A stretch of 64,000 nt of DNA from Rhodocyclaceae bacterium (GTDB lineage Bacteria > Pseudomonadota > Gammaproteobacteria > Burkholderiales > Rhodocyclaceae). Position 1 is the first letter of the stretch, and every line of letters begins with the position of its first letter. Where the stretch lies: the NCBI GenBank assembly GCA_023230455.1, contig JALNXH010000004.1, forward strand, positions 124,001-188,000, read 5' to 3'. Shown here one piece after another: positions 1-8,958 of the stretch. The position numbers and the translations under genes were made by a program. The notes beneath the pieces were generated by a model, which saw only the letters and a list, made by a program, of their open reading frames with translations, was not told the DNA's origin and searched no databases.

Positions 1-1
1 A

Positions 2-250
2 TTCAAGCGCATCCTGCAACAGCGCGGCGAGAGCGATGCCCTGCGCGCGATTGCGCTGATGCGCCAGGGGCGCTGCGTCGATCTGAACGACAGTCTTTCG
101 CTCTCCGCCGCCCGCCTGTCGGTGGAACTGAAACTGGCCTTGGCGGACAGCATCATTCTCACCACAGCTCGCCAATGCCGCGCAACCCTTTGGACCCAGG
201 ACGCGCATTTCGAAGGCATCACCGGGGTCAATTACATCGTCAAGCACTGA
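2..250 (+). CDS. PIN-domain protein, C-terminal part (VapC-like), partial at window edge
   Basis: The frame is already open at the first bases and ends at TGA 248-250, so only the last 82 residues are visible. The tail has features of a PIN-domain nuclease: an acidic ALADSIIL segment followed by a predicted strand, then TLWTQDAHFEGITGV, where the last conserved Asp of PIN domains sits. PIN proteins are metal-dependent RNases, most often VapC toxins. Any VapB antitoxin would lie upstream, outside the window. The start codon and first catalytic acids cannot be seen. It ends 8 bases before aroG-like DAHP synthase. Confidence 0.7.
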   Translation, partial: FKRILQQRGESDALRAIALMRQGRCVDLNDSLSLSAARLSVELKLALADSIILTTARQCRATLWTQDAHFEGITGVNYIVKH

Positions 251-258
251 AGACCATC

Positions 259-1314
259 ATGCAACAGACCGAAAACCTGAATATCGAATCCTTCACTCCG
301 ATGCCCACGCCGGAGGATGTCCACGCCCGCGTACCGATGAGCGCCGCCGCCGAAAAAACCGTGGTCGCCGGCCGCCGCACGCTGGAAGCCATTCTCGACC
401 GCCGTGATCCGCGGTTGTTCGTGGTCGCCGGCCCCTGCTCGATCCACGACGCCGACGCCGGGCTGGATTACGCCCGCCGCCTGAAGCAGCTCGCCGACGA
501 GGTCACCGACCGGATCGTCGTCGTGATGCGGGTGTATTTCGAAAAACCGCGCACCACCACCGGCTGGAAGGGCTACATCAACGATCCGCGGCTGGACGAC
601 TCCTTCCATATCGAGGAAGGCATGATCAAGGCGCGCGAATTCCTCCGCGCGGTGAACGAAATCGGCCTACCCGCCGGCACCGAAGCGCTCGACCCGATCT
701 CGCCGCAGTATCTCGGCGACCTCATCGCCTGGACGGCGATCGGCGCACGCACCGCCGAATCGCAGACCCACCGCGAAATGTCGTCCGGACTGTCGACGCC
801 GGTCGGCTTCAAGAACGGCACCGACGGCTCGGTGGACACCGCGATCAACGCGATTCTTTCCGCCGCCAGCCCGCACAGCTTCCTCGGCATCAACGGAGGC
901 GGCAATACGGCGATCATCCGCACCCGCGGCAACCGCTACGGCCACCTCGTGCTGCGCGGCGGCGGCGGCCGGCCGAACTACGACACAGTGAGCGTCACCA
1001 TCGCCGAAGAAGCGCTGAAAAAGGCCAAGCTGGCGCAGAACATCGTGGTCGACTGTTCCCACGCCAACAGCTACAAGAAGCCGGAACTCCAGCCATTGGT
1101 GATGACCGACGTGATCCATCAGGTACGCCAGGGCAACCGTTCGATCGTCGGCCTGATGATCGAGAGCCACATCGAAGCCGGCAACCAGCCGATTCCCGCC
1201 GACCTCGCGCAACTCAAGTACGGCTGCTCGATCACCGACGCCTGCGTCGACTGGCCTACCACCGAAGCGATGCTGCGCCAGGCCTATCGCGATCTGGCCG
1301 ACGTGCGTAGCTGA
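259..1314 (+). CDS. aroG: 3-deoxy-7-phosphoheptulonate (DAHP) synthase, class I
   Basis: Condenses phosphoenolpyruvate and erythrose 4-phosphate, the first step of the shikimate pathway, in the cytoplasm. The 351 residues match the usual length of AroF/G/H enzymes. Visible family motifs are VVAGPCSIHD near residue 60, VMRVYFEKPRTTTGWKG near residue 90 and the metal/substrate segment VDCSHANS near residue 265. The N-terminal extension typical of feedback-regulated enzymes is present, but which amino acid inhibits it cannot be read from sequence. The ATG at 259 was chosen over an in-frame upstream ATG at 175, because 175 lies inside the PIN gene. No strong ribosome binding site is seen. The symbol could equally be aroF or aroH. 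Confidence 0.93.
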   Translation: MQQTENLNIESFTPMPTPEDVHARVPMSAAAEKTVVAGRRTLEAILDRRDPRLFVVAGPCSIHDADAGLDYARRLKQLADEVTDRIVVVMRVYFEKPRTTTGWKGYINDPRLDDSFHIEEGMIKAREFLRAVNEIGLPAGTEALDPISPQYLGDLIAWTAIGARTAESQTHREMSSGLSTPVGFKNGTDGSVDTAINAILSAASPHSFLGINGGGNTAIIRTRGNRYGHLVLRGGGGRPNYDTVSVTIAEEALKKAKLAQNIVVDCSHANSYKKPELQPLVMTDVIHQVRQGNRSIVGLMIESHIEAGNQPIPADLAQLKYGCSITDACVDWPTTEAMLRQAYRDLADVRS

Positions 1315-1378
1315 ATCGACGGGCTGAATTTCCGGCGCGTGCGGTGCCCGGCGCCCCACGTGGCCGACAGAAAAGCAA

Positions 1379-4153
1379 ATGAAAAAGCTCCTGCAACTGC
1401 TCACAACCGTTCTCGCGCTCGCCGCGATGGGCAGCCATGCGGCGGTCAAAGTGCAGAAGGCCGGACTGCATTACCAGATCGAGCGGACGCCGGTCTGGGT
1501 GGTCAACATCGCCGATGCTGCGCCGGTGGGCGTTCCGCCGGGTAGCGGCCCGACCCAGGTGATCCTGGCCGACACCCAGGTCAACCTGCTCGGAACGAAA
1601 CCGCAGCATTACTCGCATTTCCGCACGACGGCCCGGGAGCGCTCCGGGCTGGAGAATGTCTCCACAGACAACGTCACCTTCAACCCGCGCTTCGAAACCC
1701 TGACCCTGCACCAAGTTTCCGTCATCCGCGACGGCAAGCGAATCGACCGGCTGAAATCGGCACGCGTCGATCTGGCGCAGCGCGAAGCGCAACTCGAACA
1801 GGGCATCTACGACGAGAATGTGATGGCGATCATCGCCATCGACGATGTACGCGTCGGCGATATCGTCGACTGCGCCTATACCATCGCCGGCGAGAACCCG
1901 GTATTCGGCGGCCGCTATTCGCAGTTCTTCGGGCTCAATCGCACCGAGCCGCTGGCGCGGCTGTCGATCCGCATCAGCTATCCGGCGACACGCAAGCTGT
2001 TTCACAAAATGCTGAAGTCGCCGCTGCGCGTCGACGAATCGGAACAGGGCGGCACCCGCGTACTCTCGCTAATCGCCGACGATCTGCCCATGGTCCGCCC
2101 CGAGGAGGGCGTGCCGGCTTGGTTCCAGATGTATCCGGCGCTGGAAGTCACCGAATACGAATCCTGGGAACAGGTCCAGCAATGGGCAGCCGCGCTGTAC
2201 AAGGTGCCGACCGACCTGAGCCCGGAAATCATGCAGCTGGTGGCGCGGCTGCGCGACGCAGGCGGCAGTGATGCCGAAAAGGCCGCGCGCACCCTCGCCT
2301 GGGTGCAGAACGATATCCGCTATTACAGCATCGCGGTCGGCACCAGTTCGCATCGGCCGAACCATCCGAACCAGACCTTCCGCCAGCGCTTCGGCGATTG
2401 CAAGGACAAGTCGGTGCTGCTCAGCGCGCTGCTGCAAAAATTGGGCATCAAGGCCGTACCGGCGCTGGTCTCGCTTCAGTCGCGGCGGGGCGTTGCCGAC
2501 TGGCTGCCGACCCCGTGGGCCTTCGATCATGTGATCGCCCGTACCGTGGTGGACAACACCGCTTATTGGCTGGACGGCACGCAGACCCATCAGGGCAGCG
2601 TCCTCGCGACCCTGGGCTCCACGCCGTTCGGCAAGGCGCTGGTGACCGACGGCAGCCTGCCCGGCCTCAGCGACGTCGTCCCGCCGCCGAATGCGCGCGA
2701 TGCCGCGGAAGTCATCGAAACGTTCTCGCTGCCCAACTACGGAGCCTCCACCGAAATGAAGGTGGAAATGAAATACACCGGCGGCTTCGCCGAAGGCTTC
2801 CGCAGGCACGCCGCCGAAACCGGCCTCAAGCGCTACATCGAAGCCCTGCAGTCCGATTACGGCCGCGACTTCCCCAATGTCGAACTGATGGGCGACGCCG
2901 GAATCGCCGACGATCCGAAAGCCAACGTGGTTTCGCTGACCCAGGCATTCCGCATCCCGCCCCTGTTCAGCTATGACCAGGGACGGGTGAAGACCGTGCT
3001 CTACGCCAATTCGCTGCTGCCGATCGTGCGCTTCCGGCGCACGCCGTCGCGCCAGTTCCCGCTGGGCCTGCCCTACCCCGCCAGCTACAGCCACCGCATC
3101 GTCATCGAACTTCCGGCAAAAGCGATGCTGCCCTCGCCGTCCCCCGAGTCCTGGCAGGATAGCCATATCGCCCTTTCCAGCACCATCCGCGCAGAACCGA
3201 CACGCCTCACCTTCGACTACCGTTTGCGCACCTTAGCCGACCATGTCGCCGCGACCGACTTCGCCGCCTATTCGGAAAAGATCAAGCAGGGCGCCAATCT
3301 GCTCGCCACCACACTCGCGCTGCCGCTCACCGAAACGCCCGAACTGCGCGCCCGACTCGTACGGGAACTGGAAAAGAACCGGCTGAACCAGCGCAATCCC
3401 GACCAGGCCGAAATCCTGCGGCAAAATTTCGTTCGCGACTACGCCGTGGCCGACGAAGCGATTTCCGGCAATCTGCTGAGCGGCGCACTGCTGGCCAAGG
3501 CCTACGAGGAAAGAGCCGCGGCGCTGTCGTATCTCGGCCGTCGCGACGAAGCCCTGATGGATGCAGAGCGCAGCATCGAGCTCAAGGCCAGCGATAGCGC
3601 CACCTTGCTGAAGGCGGAAATACTGCTTTACGCCGGGCGCTACCGGGAGGCGCGCAGCGTCCTCGAACGGGCCCCGCAACGCGACTCCACCGCCCAGGCG
3701 CTGGCCGATCTGGGCATGGTCAGCTACTACCTCGACGATTTTGCCGCCGCGCAGCGCTATTTCTCCCGTGCGGCCGAGTTGGCCACAGCGCAAAACCTGC
3801 CGCATGTCCTGATCTGGCTGGCAATGGCCGCACAGCGCGACGGCGGCGATCCGAAAGCCGCACTACAATCTTTCCGCCCTCGTCTTTCAGAGGCATGGCC
3901 GGCAGAAGGCGTCGCGCTGATGGTCGATGAAATCAGCGCCGACAAACTGATCGAAAGCGCAACCGCAGAGGACAAGGAAAAGCGCATGCGCTTGTGCGAA
4001 GCCTATTTCTACCTCGGTCAAAAAGCGCTGCTGGCCGGCGACCGGAGCCAGGCCCGGCGCTGGTTTGCCCAGTCTGCCGATACCGGCGTGACCATGTATC
4101 TCGAACACATTTTTTCCCAGCTCGAACTGAAGCGGCTCGACATTCAACGATGA
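1379..4153 (+). CDS. DUF3857 / transglutaminase-like exported protein with TPR tail
   Basis: Large 924-residue protein with a signal peptide (residues 1-22, MKKLLQLLTTVLALAAMGSHA), so probably periplasmic or envelope-attached. Residues about 60-260 resemble DUF3857. A transglutaminase-like domain follows with a full candidate triad: Cys341 in RFGDCKDKS, His384 in FDHV and Asp399 in YWLDGTQ. The last 250 residues hold TPR-like helical repeats. In this superfamily the fold can act as a protease or peptide transferase; the substrate here is unknown. The gene ends in an ATGA overlap with serB, which suggests co-translation, although no functional link between the two is known to me. Confidence 0.85.
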   Translation: MKKLLQLLTTVLALAAMGSHAAVKVQKAGLHYQIERTPVWVVNIADAAPVGVPPGSGPTQVILADTQVNLLGTKPQHYSHFRTTARERSGLENVSTDNVTFNPRFETLTLHQVSVIRDGKRIDRLKSARVDLAQREAQLEQGIYDENVMAIIAIDDVRVGDIVDCAYTIAGENPVFGGRYSQFFGLNRTEPLARLSIRISYPATRKLFHKMLKSPLRVDESEQGGTRVLSLIADDLPMVRPEEGVPAWFQMYPALEVTEYESWEQVQQWAAALYKVPTDLSPEIMQLVARLRDAGGSDAEKAARTLAWVQNDIRYYSIAVGTSSHRPNHPNQTFRQRFGDCKDKSVLLSALLQKLGIKAVPALVSLQSRRGVADWLPTPWAFDHVIARTVVDNTAYWLDGTQTHQGSVLATLGSTPFGKALVTDGSLPGLSDVVPPPNARDAAEVIETFSLPNYGASTEMKVEMKYTGGFAEGFRRHAAETGLKRYIEALQSDYGRDFPNVELMGDAGIADDPKANVVSLTQAFRIPPLFSYDQGRVKTVLYANSLLPIVRFRRTPSRQFPLGLPYPASYSHRIVIELPAKAMLPSPSPESWQDSHIALSSTIRAEPTRLTFDYRLRTLADHVAATDFAAYSEKIKQGANLLATTLALPLTETPELRARLVRELEKNRLNQRNPDQAEILRQNFVRDYAVADEAISGNLLSGALLAKAYEERAAALSYLGRRDEALMDAERSIELKASDSATLLKAEILLYAGRYREARSVLERAPQRDSTAQALADLGMVSYYLDDFAAAQRYFSRAAELATAQNLPHVLIWLAMAAQRDGGDPKAALQSFRPRLSEAWPAEGVALMVDEISADKLIESATAEDKEKRMRLCEAYFYLGQKALLAGDRSQARRWFAQSADTGVTMYLEHIFSQLELKRLDIQR

Positions 4154-4983
4154 ACCTGATTTTGCAAGGAACGGCCCCCCTTTCCTCGGCGGCGATCGAC
4201 GATCTGGCACGGCTGGCCCGCGCCCGTGCACGGCAGATCGTCGCGACCAATGCCGTGCGCCTGTCCGGAGCACAGCCCTTCGACGACCTGGCCCGCCTCT
4301 GCGCCGAGGCCGGACTGGACTACGCCTTCATGCCCGAAGGCCTCCGGCTGAGCGACATGAAGGTCTTCATCACCGACATGGACTCGACGCTGATCAACAT
4401 CGAGTGCATCGACGAGATCGCCGACATGAACGGCTTCAAGGACGAGGTCGCCACCATCACCGCCGCCGCAATGCGCGGCGAACTCGATTTCAGCGAAAGC
4501 CTGCGTGCCCGCGTCAAGCTGCTGGGCGGGTTGGACGCTGCGGCCCTCGACCGCGTTTATGACGAACGTCTGCGCCTCAACCCGGGCGCCGAAGCGCTGC
4601 TGGCCGGATTGCGGGCCGCGGGCATCACCACCGCACTGGTATCCGGCGGATTCACCTTCTTCAGCGAGCGGCTCAAGGCCCGCCTCGGCTTCGACCACGC
4701 CTGGGCCAACGTTCTCGAGATCGTCGACGGCAAACTCACCGGCAACGTGCTTGGCGAAATCATCGACGCTCAGGCCAAGGCGCGTTACCTGGCCCGACTA
4801 TGCGCCGAGCGCGGTGCCACGCGCGATCAGGCGATCGCCGTCGGCGACGGCGCCAACGACATAGAAATGTTGATGAACGCCCGCATCGGCGTCGCCTACA
4901 GGGCCAAACCCATCGTGCGCGAACAAGCCAGCTGCGCACTGAACCACACCAGCCTCGACGGCATCCTGAATCTGTTCGAGTAG
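4150..4983 (+). CDS. serB: Phosphoserine phosphatase
   Basis: Hydrolyses O-phosphoserine to serine, the last step of serine biosynthesis. The 277-residue protein carries the HAD signature DMDSTLINIECIDEIA (residues about 77-92), with the nucleophile Asp and general acid Asp in DMDST. Further on are the substrate-specific segment after it, the SGGFTFF motif (motif II Ser) and VGDGANDIEML (motif IV, Mg binding). The N-terminal 70 residues form the small regulatory-like domain of proteobacterial SerB. The ATG at 4150 overlaps the stop of the upstream gene by four bases; longer in-frame starts lie inside that gene and were rejected. Confidence 0.95.
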   Translation: MNLILQGTAPLSSAAIDDLARLARARARQIVATNAVRLSGAQPFDDLARLCAEAGLDYAFMPEGLRLSDMKVFITDMDSTLINIECIDEIADMNGFKDEVATITAAAMRGELDFSESLRARVKLLGGLDAAALDRVYDERLRLNPGAEALLAGLRAAGITTALVSGGFTFFSERLKARLGFDHAWANVLEIVDGKLTGNVLGEIIDAQAKARYLARLCAERGATRDQAIAVGDGANDIEMLMNARIGVAYRAKPIVREQASCALNHTSLDGILNLFE

Positions 4984-5044
4984 CGGAGCGCCCCCTGCCG
5001 ACTGCAAGCGCGCACAGGCGCCGCGCATATCAGCAAGCTTATCC

Positions 5045-5078
5045 ATCCGTAATCTTGACCTGGATCAAGATTACGGAT
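5045..5078. promoter_or_regulatory. Perfect 14-bp inverted repeat containing an FNR/ANR-type box
   Basis: Arms ATCCGTAATCTTGA (5045-5058) and its exact complement (5065-5078) are separated by six bases. Inside is TTGACCTGGATCAA (5055-5068), which differs in one arm position from the FNR/ANR consensus TTGAT-N4-ATCAA. A GATAAT hexamer at 5090-5095 puts the box about 41 bases upstream of a likely start near 5102, the spacing of class II FNR activation. It lies between serB and the bacteriohemerythrin gene. There is no following T-run, so a terminator role for serB is less likely. Confidence 0.7.
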
Positions 5079-5168
5079 ATCCATCAGTAGATAATTATTT
5101 ACTGCAACAAACCATCTTCAATACAAACAATATGTTAGCCAATATTTCTGGCTACCGGAGGAGCTAGG

Positions 5169-5624
5169 ATGTCCGCCCTCGCGGAATACCTCATCCCTTG
5201 GAGCGACGAGTTTCAGTTCGGCCTGTCCGAGATCGACGAACAGCATCGCTCCCTTTTTGCACTGGTCGGCCGCCTCTGGTCAGCCCTCGCCTTGCATGGA
5301 TCGCAGAGCGAAGTGCTCGGCCTGATCGGCGAACTGGAGAAATACACGGTTTCACATTTCAGCGCCGAAGAAGCCTTCATGCAGGCCACCGGCTATATGC
5401 GAATCGACGGACACAAGAAAGCGCACGACATGTTCAAGGTCCTGCTGACGCAGGAAAAACACTTGGTCATGGCCGGGCAACCGTTCAGCCTGCGCATGCT
5501 CAGTTTTTTGCAGGACTGGCTGGTCAGCCACATCCTGATCGTCGATCGCGAATATGCCGCCAATGCCGGCTACTATCACCCCAAAGACGCCATCTGCGAC
5601 GACTTTCCGTTTCAGTTGGGCTGA
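5169..5624 (+). CDS. Bacteriohemerythrin
   Basis: Non-heme di-iron oxygen-binding protein of 151 residues. All seven usual ligands of the hemerythrin site can be assigned: His26 (EIDEQHRSLF), His63 and Glu67 (HFSAEE), His82 and His86 (GHKKAH), His121 and Asp126 (HILIVD). It is a single-domain cytoplasmic form without a fused sensor. Proposed roles of the family are oxygen storage, delivery or scavenging in low-oxygen bacteria. A ribosome binding site (GGAGGAGC) precedes the ATG. The FNR-like box and GATAAT element upstream suggest oxygen-responsive expression. It appears monocistronic. Confidence 0.93.
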   Translation: MSALAEYLIPWSDEFQFGLSEIDEQHRSLFALVGRLWSALALHGSQSEVLGLIGELEKYTVSHFSAEEAFMQATGYMRIDGHKKAHDMFKVLLTQEKHLVMAGQPFSLRMLSFLQDWLVSHILIVDREYAANAGYYHPKDAICDDFPFQLG

Positions 5625-5702
5625 CGTCCGCGACCGGATGAAACGCGCACAAACCGGCAAGAAACCGCGCGGCGTCGCCGCGGAATCCGGTCGGTAACGT
5701 CC

Positions 5703-5894
5703 TCAACGCTCCCGCCCGGCCTCGAACACCACCTTGCGCACCGGCGAAAGCAGGTACTCCAGCACCGTGCGGGTACCCAGATGGATCTCCGCAGCCACCT
5801 GCATGCCGGGCGCCAGACGGAAGCGTTTGTTCTCGGCCTCCAGATAGGGCGTCTTCAGCGCAACCAGTGTTCGGTAGCCGGCCTGCCGCCACCT
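5703..5894 (-). pseudogene. Remnant of an HlyD-family secretion adaptor, C-terminal end only
   Basis: The minus strand between 5894 and the TGA at 5703-5705 encodes about 63 residues without a start codon; an in-frame TGA (5895-5897) closes it upstream. The residues LAPGMQVAAEIHLGTRT, followed by VLEYLLSPV and a final AGRER, match the extreme C terminus of membrane-fusion adaptors of type I secretion systems (HlyD, PrsE, LapC). The rest of the adaptor and its ABC transporter partner are absent here, so this is read as a deletion scar of a type I secretion locus. The hypothetical FecR-domain gene begins 190 bases away on the other strand. Confidence 0.75.
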
Positions 5895-6083
5895 TCAGCA
5901 ACCATCAGGTCACACAATCGCAAACGCCCTCGCAAACGGCCGCGCGGAACAATCGGAACAAACAAGGAACGTGTCCTGCCCGTATAGTGGTTTACGCTAG
6001 GGAAGCGCTGAACACGTACCCGCCGTTCGGGCTGAGCCAGTTATTCCCCAGCCATGAAAAACCACCGCAAGAGGGAAATCACG

Positions 6084-6746
6084 ATGGAACGTCGACGCTT
6101 GCTCAAACTCGCTGCCGCCGCCAGCCTGCTGCCCGGCGGCGTCAGCGCCCTGATCCGCTCGGCCTTGGCGGCGGGCGTCAATCCGGCACAAAACGGGCTG
6201 CAAAAACTGGTCGGCCAGGTCACGGTCAACGAGCGCCCGGCGCGGCCCGGCACCCTGATCAAGCTGGGTGACACGGTAGCCACCGGGCCACAGAGCGAAG
6301 CGGTCTATGTCATCGGCCAGGAGGCCTTTCTGCAACGCGAAAACAGCGTGGTGCATTTTTTCAGCGATGCGGCGGAAGGTTTCTTCCGCCTCGCGACCGG
6401 GAAAATGCTCTCGGTATTCGGCCGTGGGCCGAAAAAAATCTACGTGCCCACCGCCACCATCGGCATCCGCGGTACCGGCTGTTACATCGAAGCCCTGCCG
6501 AAAAAAACCTATTTCTGCCTCTGTTACGGCGAAGCGCTGGTTACGCCCACGGCCGCGCCGCAACAGGAGGAAGTTGTCCGCACCGCCCACCACGACCATC
6601 CGATCTACATCCATGGCGACCCGGCGATGCCGACCAGCATGGTCGGCGCCGAGGTCATCAACCATTCCGACGCCGAACTGACCATGCTGGAAAACCTGGT
6701 CGGGCGCTGGCCGCCCTTCCATGGCAAGGTGGATTCGGGATATTAG
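6084..6746 (+). CDS. FecR-domain protein with Tat-type signal
   Basis: Protein of 220 residues beginning MERRRLLKLAAAASLLPGG, a twin-arginine-like leader, so likely exported folded. The body has the FecR fold pattern: a run of short beta strands with ATGPQSEAVYVIG and the hallmark PTATIGIRGTGCYIE near residue 130. FecR domains occur as anti-sigma regulators and, as here, in stand-alone periplasmic proteins near large secreted adhesins or type I secretion genes. The ATG at 6084 was chosen over one at 6054 because AGAGGGA stands at the right distance. The HlyD remnant just upstream supports a former secretion locus. Exact role unknown. Confidence 0.75.
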   Translation: MERRRLLKLAAAASLLPGGVSALIRSALAAGVNPAQNGLQKLVGQVTVNERPARPGTLIKLGDTVATGPQSEAVYVIGQEAFLQRENSVVHFFSDAAEGFFRLATGKMLSVFGRGPKKIYVPTATIGIRGTGCYIEALPKKTYFCLCYGEALVTPTAAPQQEEVVRTAHHDHPIYIHGDPAMPTSMVGAEVINHSDAELTMLENLVGRWPPFHGKVDSGY

Positions 6747-6773
6747 GAACGCTATCTCAAGTAGTCGCGCCGC

Positions 6774-8897
6774 TCACCCGGCGGCCCGCGCCGCCTCGCG
6801 ACGTCGATAGGCGGTGACCGCAGGAAGCGCCAGGGCAACAAGAATCAGCAGCACCCCGGCCAGCGGCCACACCACCGGACGGTTCCATTCCCGTCGCAGG
6901 CGCGCGCGCAACGGACTGTCCAGACGCTGGTACATCAGCGTATTGTGGCCGACCTTGCTCGGCTTGCGATTGGCGAGCCACTGGTGGGCCAGCGTGTAGT
7001 CCTTGGGATGGAAGCCCCAGATCCACGGCACATCGCGGCGCAGGATGTCCACCATGCGGTCGATGATGGCCTGTCGCTCGGGGCCGTTGTCCATCGCCTT
7101 CATGCGCTCGAACAGCCGGTCGTATTCGGCGTTCTCGTAGTTGGCCGCATTCTCGCCCTGGTGCTTGACCTTGCCCTGGGCACCGGTGAGCAGGAAGAGA
7201 AAGTTTTCCGGATCGGGATAGTCGGCATTCCAGCCGAAATAGAACAGTTGGGCATTGCCCTTCAACAGCTTTTCCTGAAAGCGGTTGTAGTCGGTGCTGC
7301 GCACCACCAGTTGTACGTCGATCTTGGCGAATTGCTTTTGCAACCAGTCGACGCGCGACTTGCTGCCGACGCCGTTGCCGGTGGTATCGAGATTGATCAC
7401 CAGCGGCTCGCCGCTGGCGGCATCGCGGCCGTGCGGATAGCCCGCCTCGGCGAGCAAACGGCGGGCTTCTTCGACGCTGCGGCGGCGGAGCCTGCCGTTG
7501 TCCCAGCGATAGACCACCGGATCGATGCCCTCGCGGCCTTCGCGATAGCCGAAGATACCCGGCGGGATGGGCCCCTGGGCGGCGATACCGCGACCGTTGG
7601 CGAAAATCGAGATGAATTCCTCCTGGTCCACAGCCATGGCAATCGCCTGGCGCAGTTTGCGGGTACGCTCCGCCTTCGCCGGATCGGCGCCGCCAACCAC
7701 CGGATCGAGCCAGTTGAAGCCCATGTACATCGACGAGGTGGCGACCGACGTGGTCAAACGGATACCCTGCCGGCGCATGTCGTCGGACAGCGTCACGTCG
7801 CCGCTACCGCTGACCTGAACCGCCTGGTCGAACGAATCCGAGGAAATGCCGGAAGCGTCGTAGTAGCCTTGAAGGAACTTGTTCCAGTAGGGAATCTGCT
7901 CCTTCTCGCGGGTGAACACCGCCTTGTCGATAAACGGCAGAGTCTTGCCGCAATCCGCCAGCAGACCGGCCTCGCGGTCCCCGGGCTGGCCTTCGCAGGG
8001 ATAGCGGTCGCCGCGGAAATTGGGATTGCGTTCCAGCACCATGCGCGAATTCGGATCGTTTTCGGTCAGCATGTAGGCACCGGTGCCGATCGGATACCAG
8101 TCGAGCGTCAGGTTCTTTTCCGCCATGCCGGGGCGGCTATGAAAACGGTCGGCCTCCCACGGCAGCGGCGCGAAGAACGGCATGGTCAGCCAATAGAGAA
8201 ACTGCGGGTATTTGCCCTTGATCCGGATACGGTAGCTGAGGTCGTCCAGCACCTCGACGCCGGGCAGTTCGAAGCTGCGCAGATCGAGCCACCCGCCGGC
8301 CTGCGTCTTTTCGTGCCGCCGCAATTCCTTCGCCAGTTCGGGCAGGCCGACTATCAGCTCGGCCATCACCCCGTAAATCGGCGAGTGCAGCCGCGGATGG
8401 GCCAGGCGCTTGATCTCGTAGGCGTAATCCGCGGCGCGCAGCTCACGCGTAGCGCGCGCGGGGAAGTCGGCGAGGCGTTCGATGCCGCGCAAGTCGCCAG
8501 GTTGTTCTGCAAACGCAGGATGCGGCTGGTAGCGGATGCCGGGTTTGAGTCGGATCACGTAGTCGGTGTAGGCGATCCGCGCCGGATCGGCGTTCTCGGG
8601 CAGAGGCCTGCCTTGCCCATCCAGGTAGCGCGGGTGCGGCACCTCGCGGGCCGTCAACGGCACTACTTGGTAGGGGCGCTTCAGATAGTGGTACTGCAGC
8701 GGCGGTTCATACACCTGGGTGGTGAAATTGAACTCGTCCTCGCTGTAGGACTGCACCGGATCGAGATGCTTGGGTCGTTCGGTGAATGCCGAATAAAGGA
8801 TGTTGGCGCTGCCCTCGGACGCCGGATAGGGGTCGTTCCACGCCGTGCCGCAGGCGGCCAACAGCAGACAGAGAACGGCTGCAACGACCTTGTTCAT
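6774..8897 (-). CDS. Oligopeptide/dipeptide-type solute-binding lipoprotein with C-terminal membrane segment
   Basis: A 707-residue protein of the SBP_bac_5 (DppA/OppA) family. A lipobox LLLAAC puts the lipidated Cys at residue 16. The body has family features such as YTDYVIRLKPGIRYQPHP, the GTGAYMLTENDPNSRMVLERNPNF segment in two halves, and RKLRQAIAMAVDQ. It is longer than typical members (about 530). The extra length is largely at the N-terminal lobe and at the end, where residues about 677-700 (VVWPLAGVLLILVALAL) form a membrane helix followed by a basic tail. No permease or ATPase genes are next to it, so it may serve as an orphan receptor or work with a distant transporter. Confidence 0.85.
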   Translation of the reverse strand: MNKVVAAVLCLLLAACGTAWNDPYPASEGSANILYSAFTERPKHLDPVQSYSEDEFNFTTQVYEPPLQYHYLKRPYQVVPLTAREVPHPRYLDGQGRPLPENADPARIAYTDYVIRLKPGIRYQPHPAFAEQPGDLRGIERLADFPARATRELRAADYAYEIKRLAHPRLHSPIYGVMAELIVGLPELAKELRRHEKTQAGGWLDLRSFELPGVEVLDDLSYRIRIKGKYPQFLYWLTMPFFAPLPWEADRFHSRPGMAEKNLTLDWYPIGTGAYMLTENDPNSRMVLERNPNFRGDRYPCEGQPGDREAGLLADCGKTLPFIDKAVFTREKEQIPYWNKFLQGYYDASGISSDSFDQAVQVSGSGDVTLSDDMRRQGIRLTTSVATSSMYMGFNWLDPVVGGADPAKAERTRKLRQAIAMAVDQEEFISIFANGRGIAAQGPIPPGIFGYREGREGIDPVVYRWDNGRLRRRSVEEARRLLAEAGYPHGRDAASGEPLVINLDTTGNGVGSKSRVDWLQKQFAKIDVQLVVRSTDYNRFQEKLLKGNAQLFYFGWNADYPDPENFLFLLTGAQGKVKHQGENAANYENAEYDRLFERMKAMDNGPERQAIIDRMVDILRRDVPWIWGFHPKDYTLAHQWLANRKPSKVGHNTLMYQRLDSPLRARLRREWNRPVVWPLAGVLLILVALALPAVTAYRRREAARAAG

Positions 8898-8924
8898 GGC
8901 GACGGAGTTTAGCGGATCGTCCGA

Positions 8925-8930
8925 TATAAT
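8925..8930 (+). promoter_or_regulatory. Candidate -10 element for fabI
   Basis: A perfect TATAAT lies 29 bases upstream of the fabI ATG, in the divergent gap between the binding-protein gene and fabI. No good -35 hexamer is found at 16-18 bases, so the call rests mainly on the -10 match and the position. Confidence 0.45.
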
Positions 8931-8958
8931 CGCGCGGTCTTTTCAGTGGGGAAGCGCA

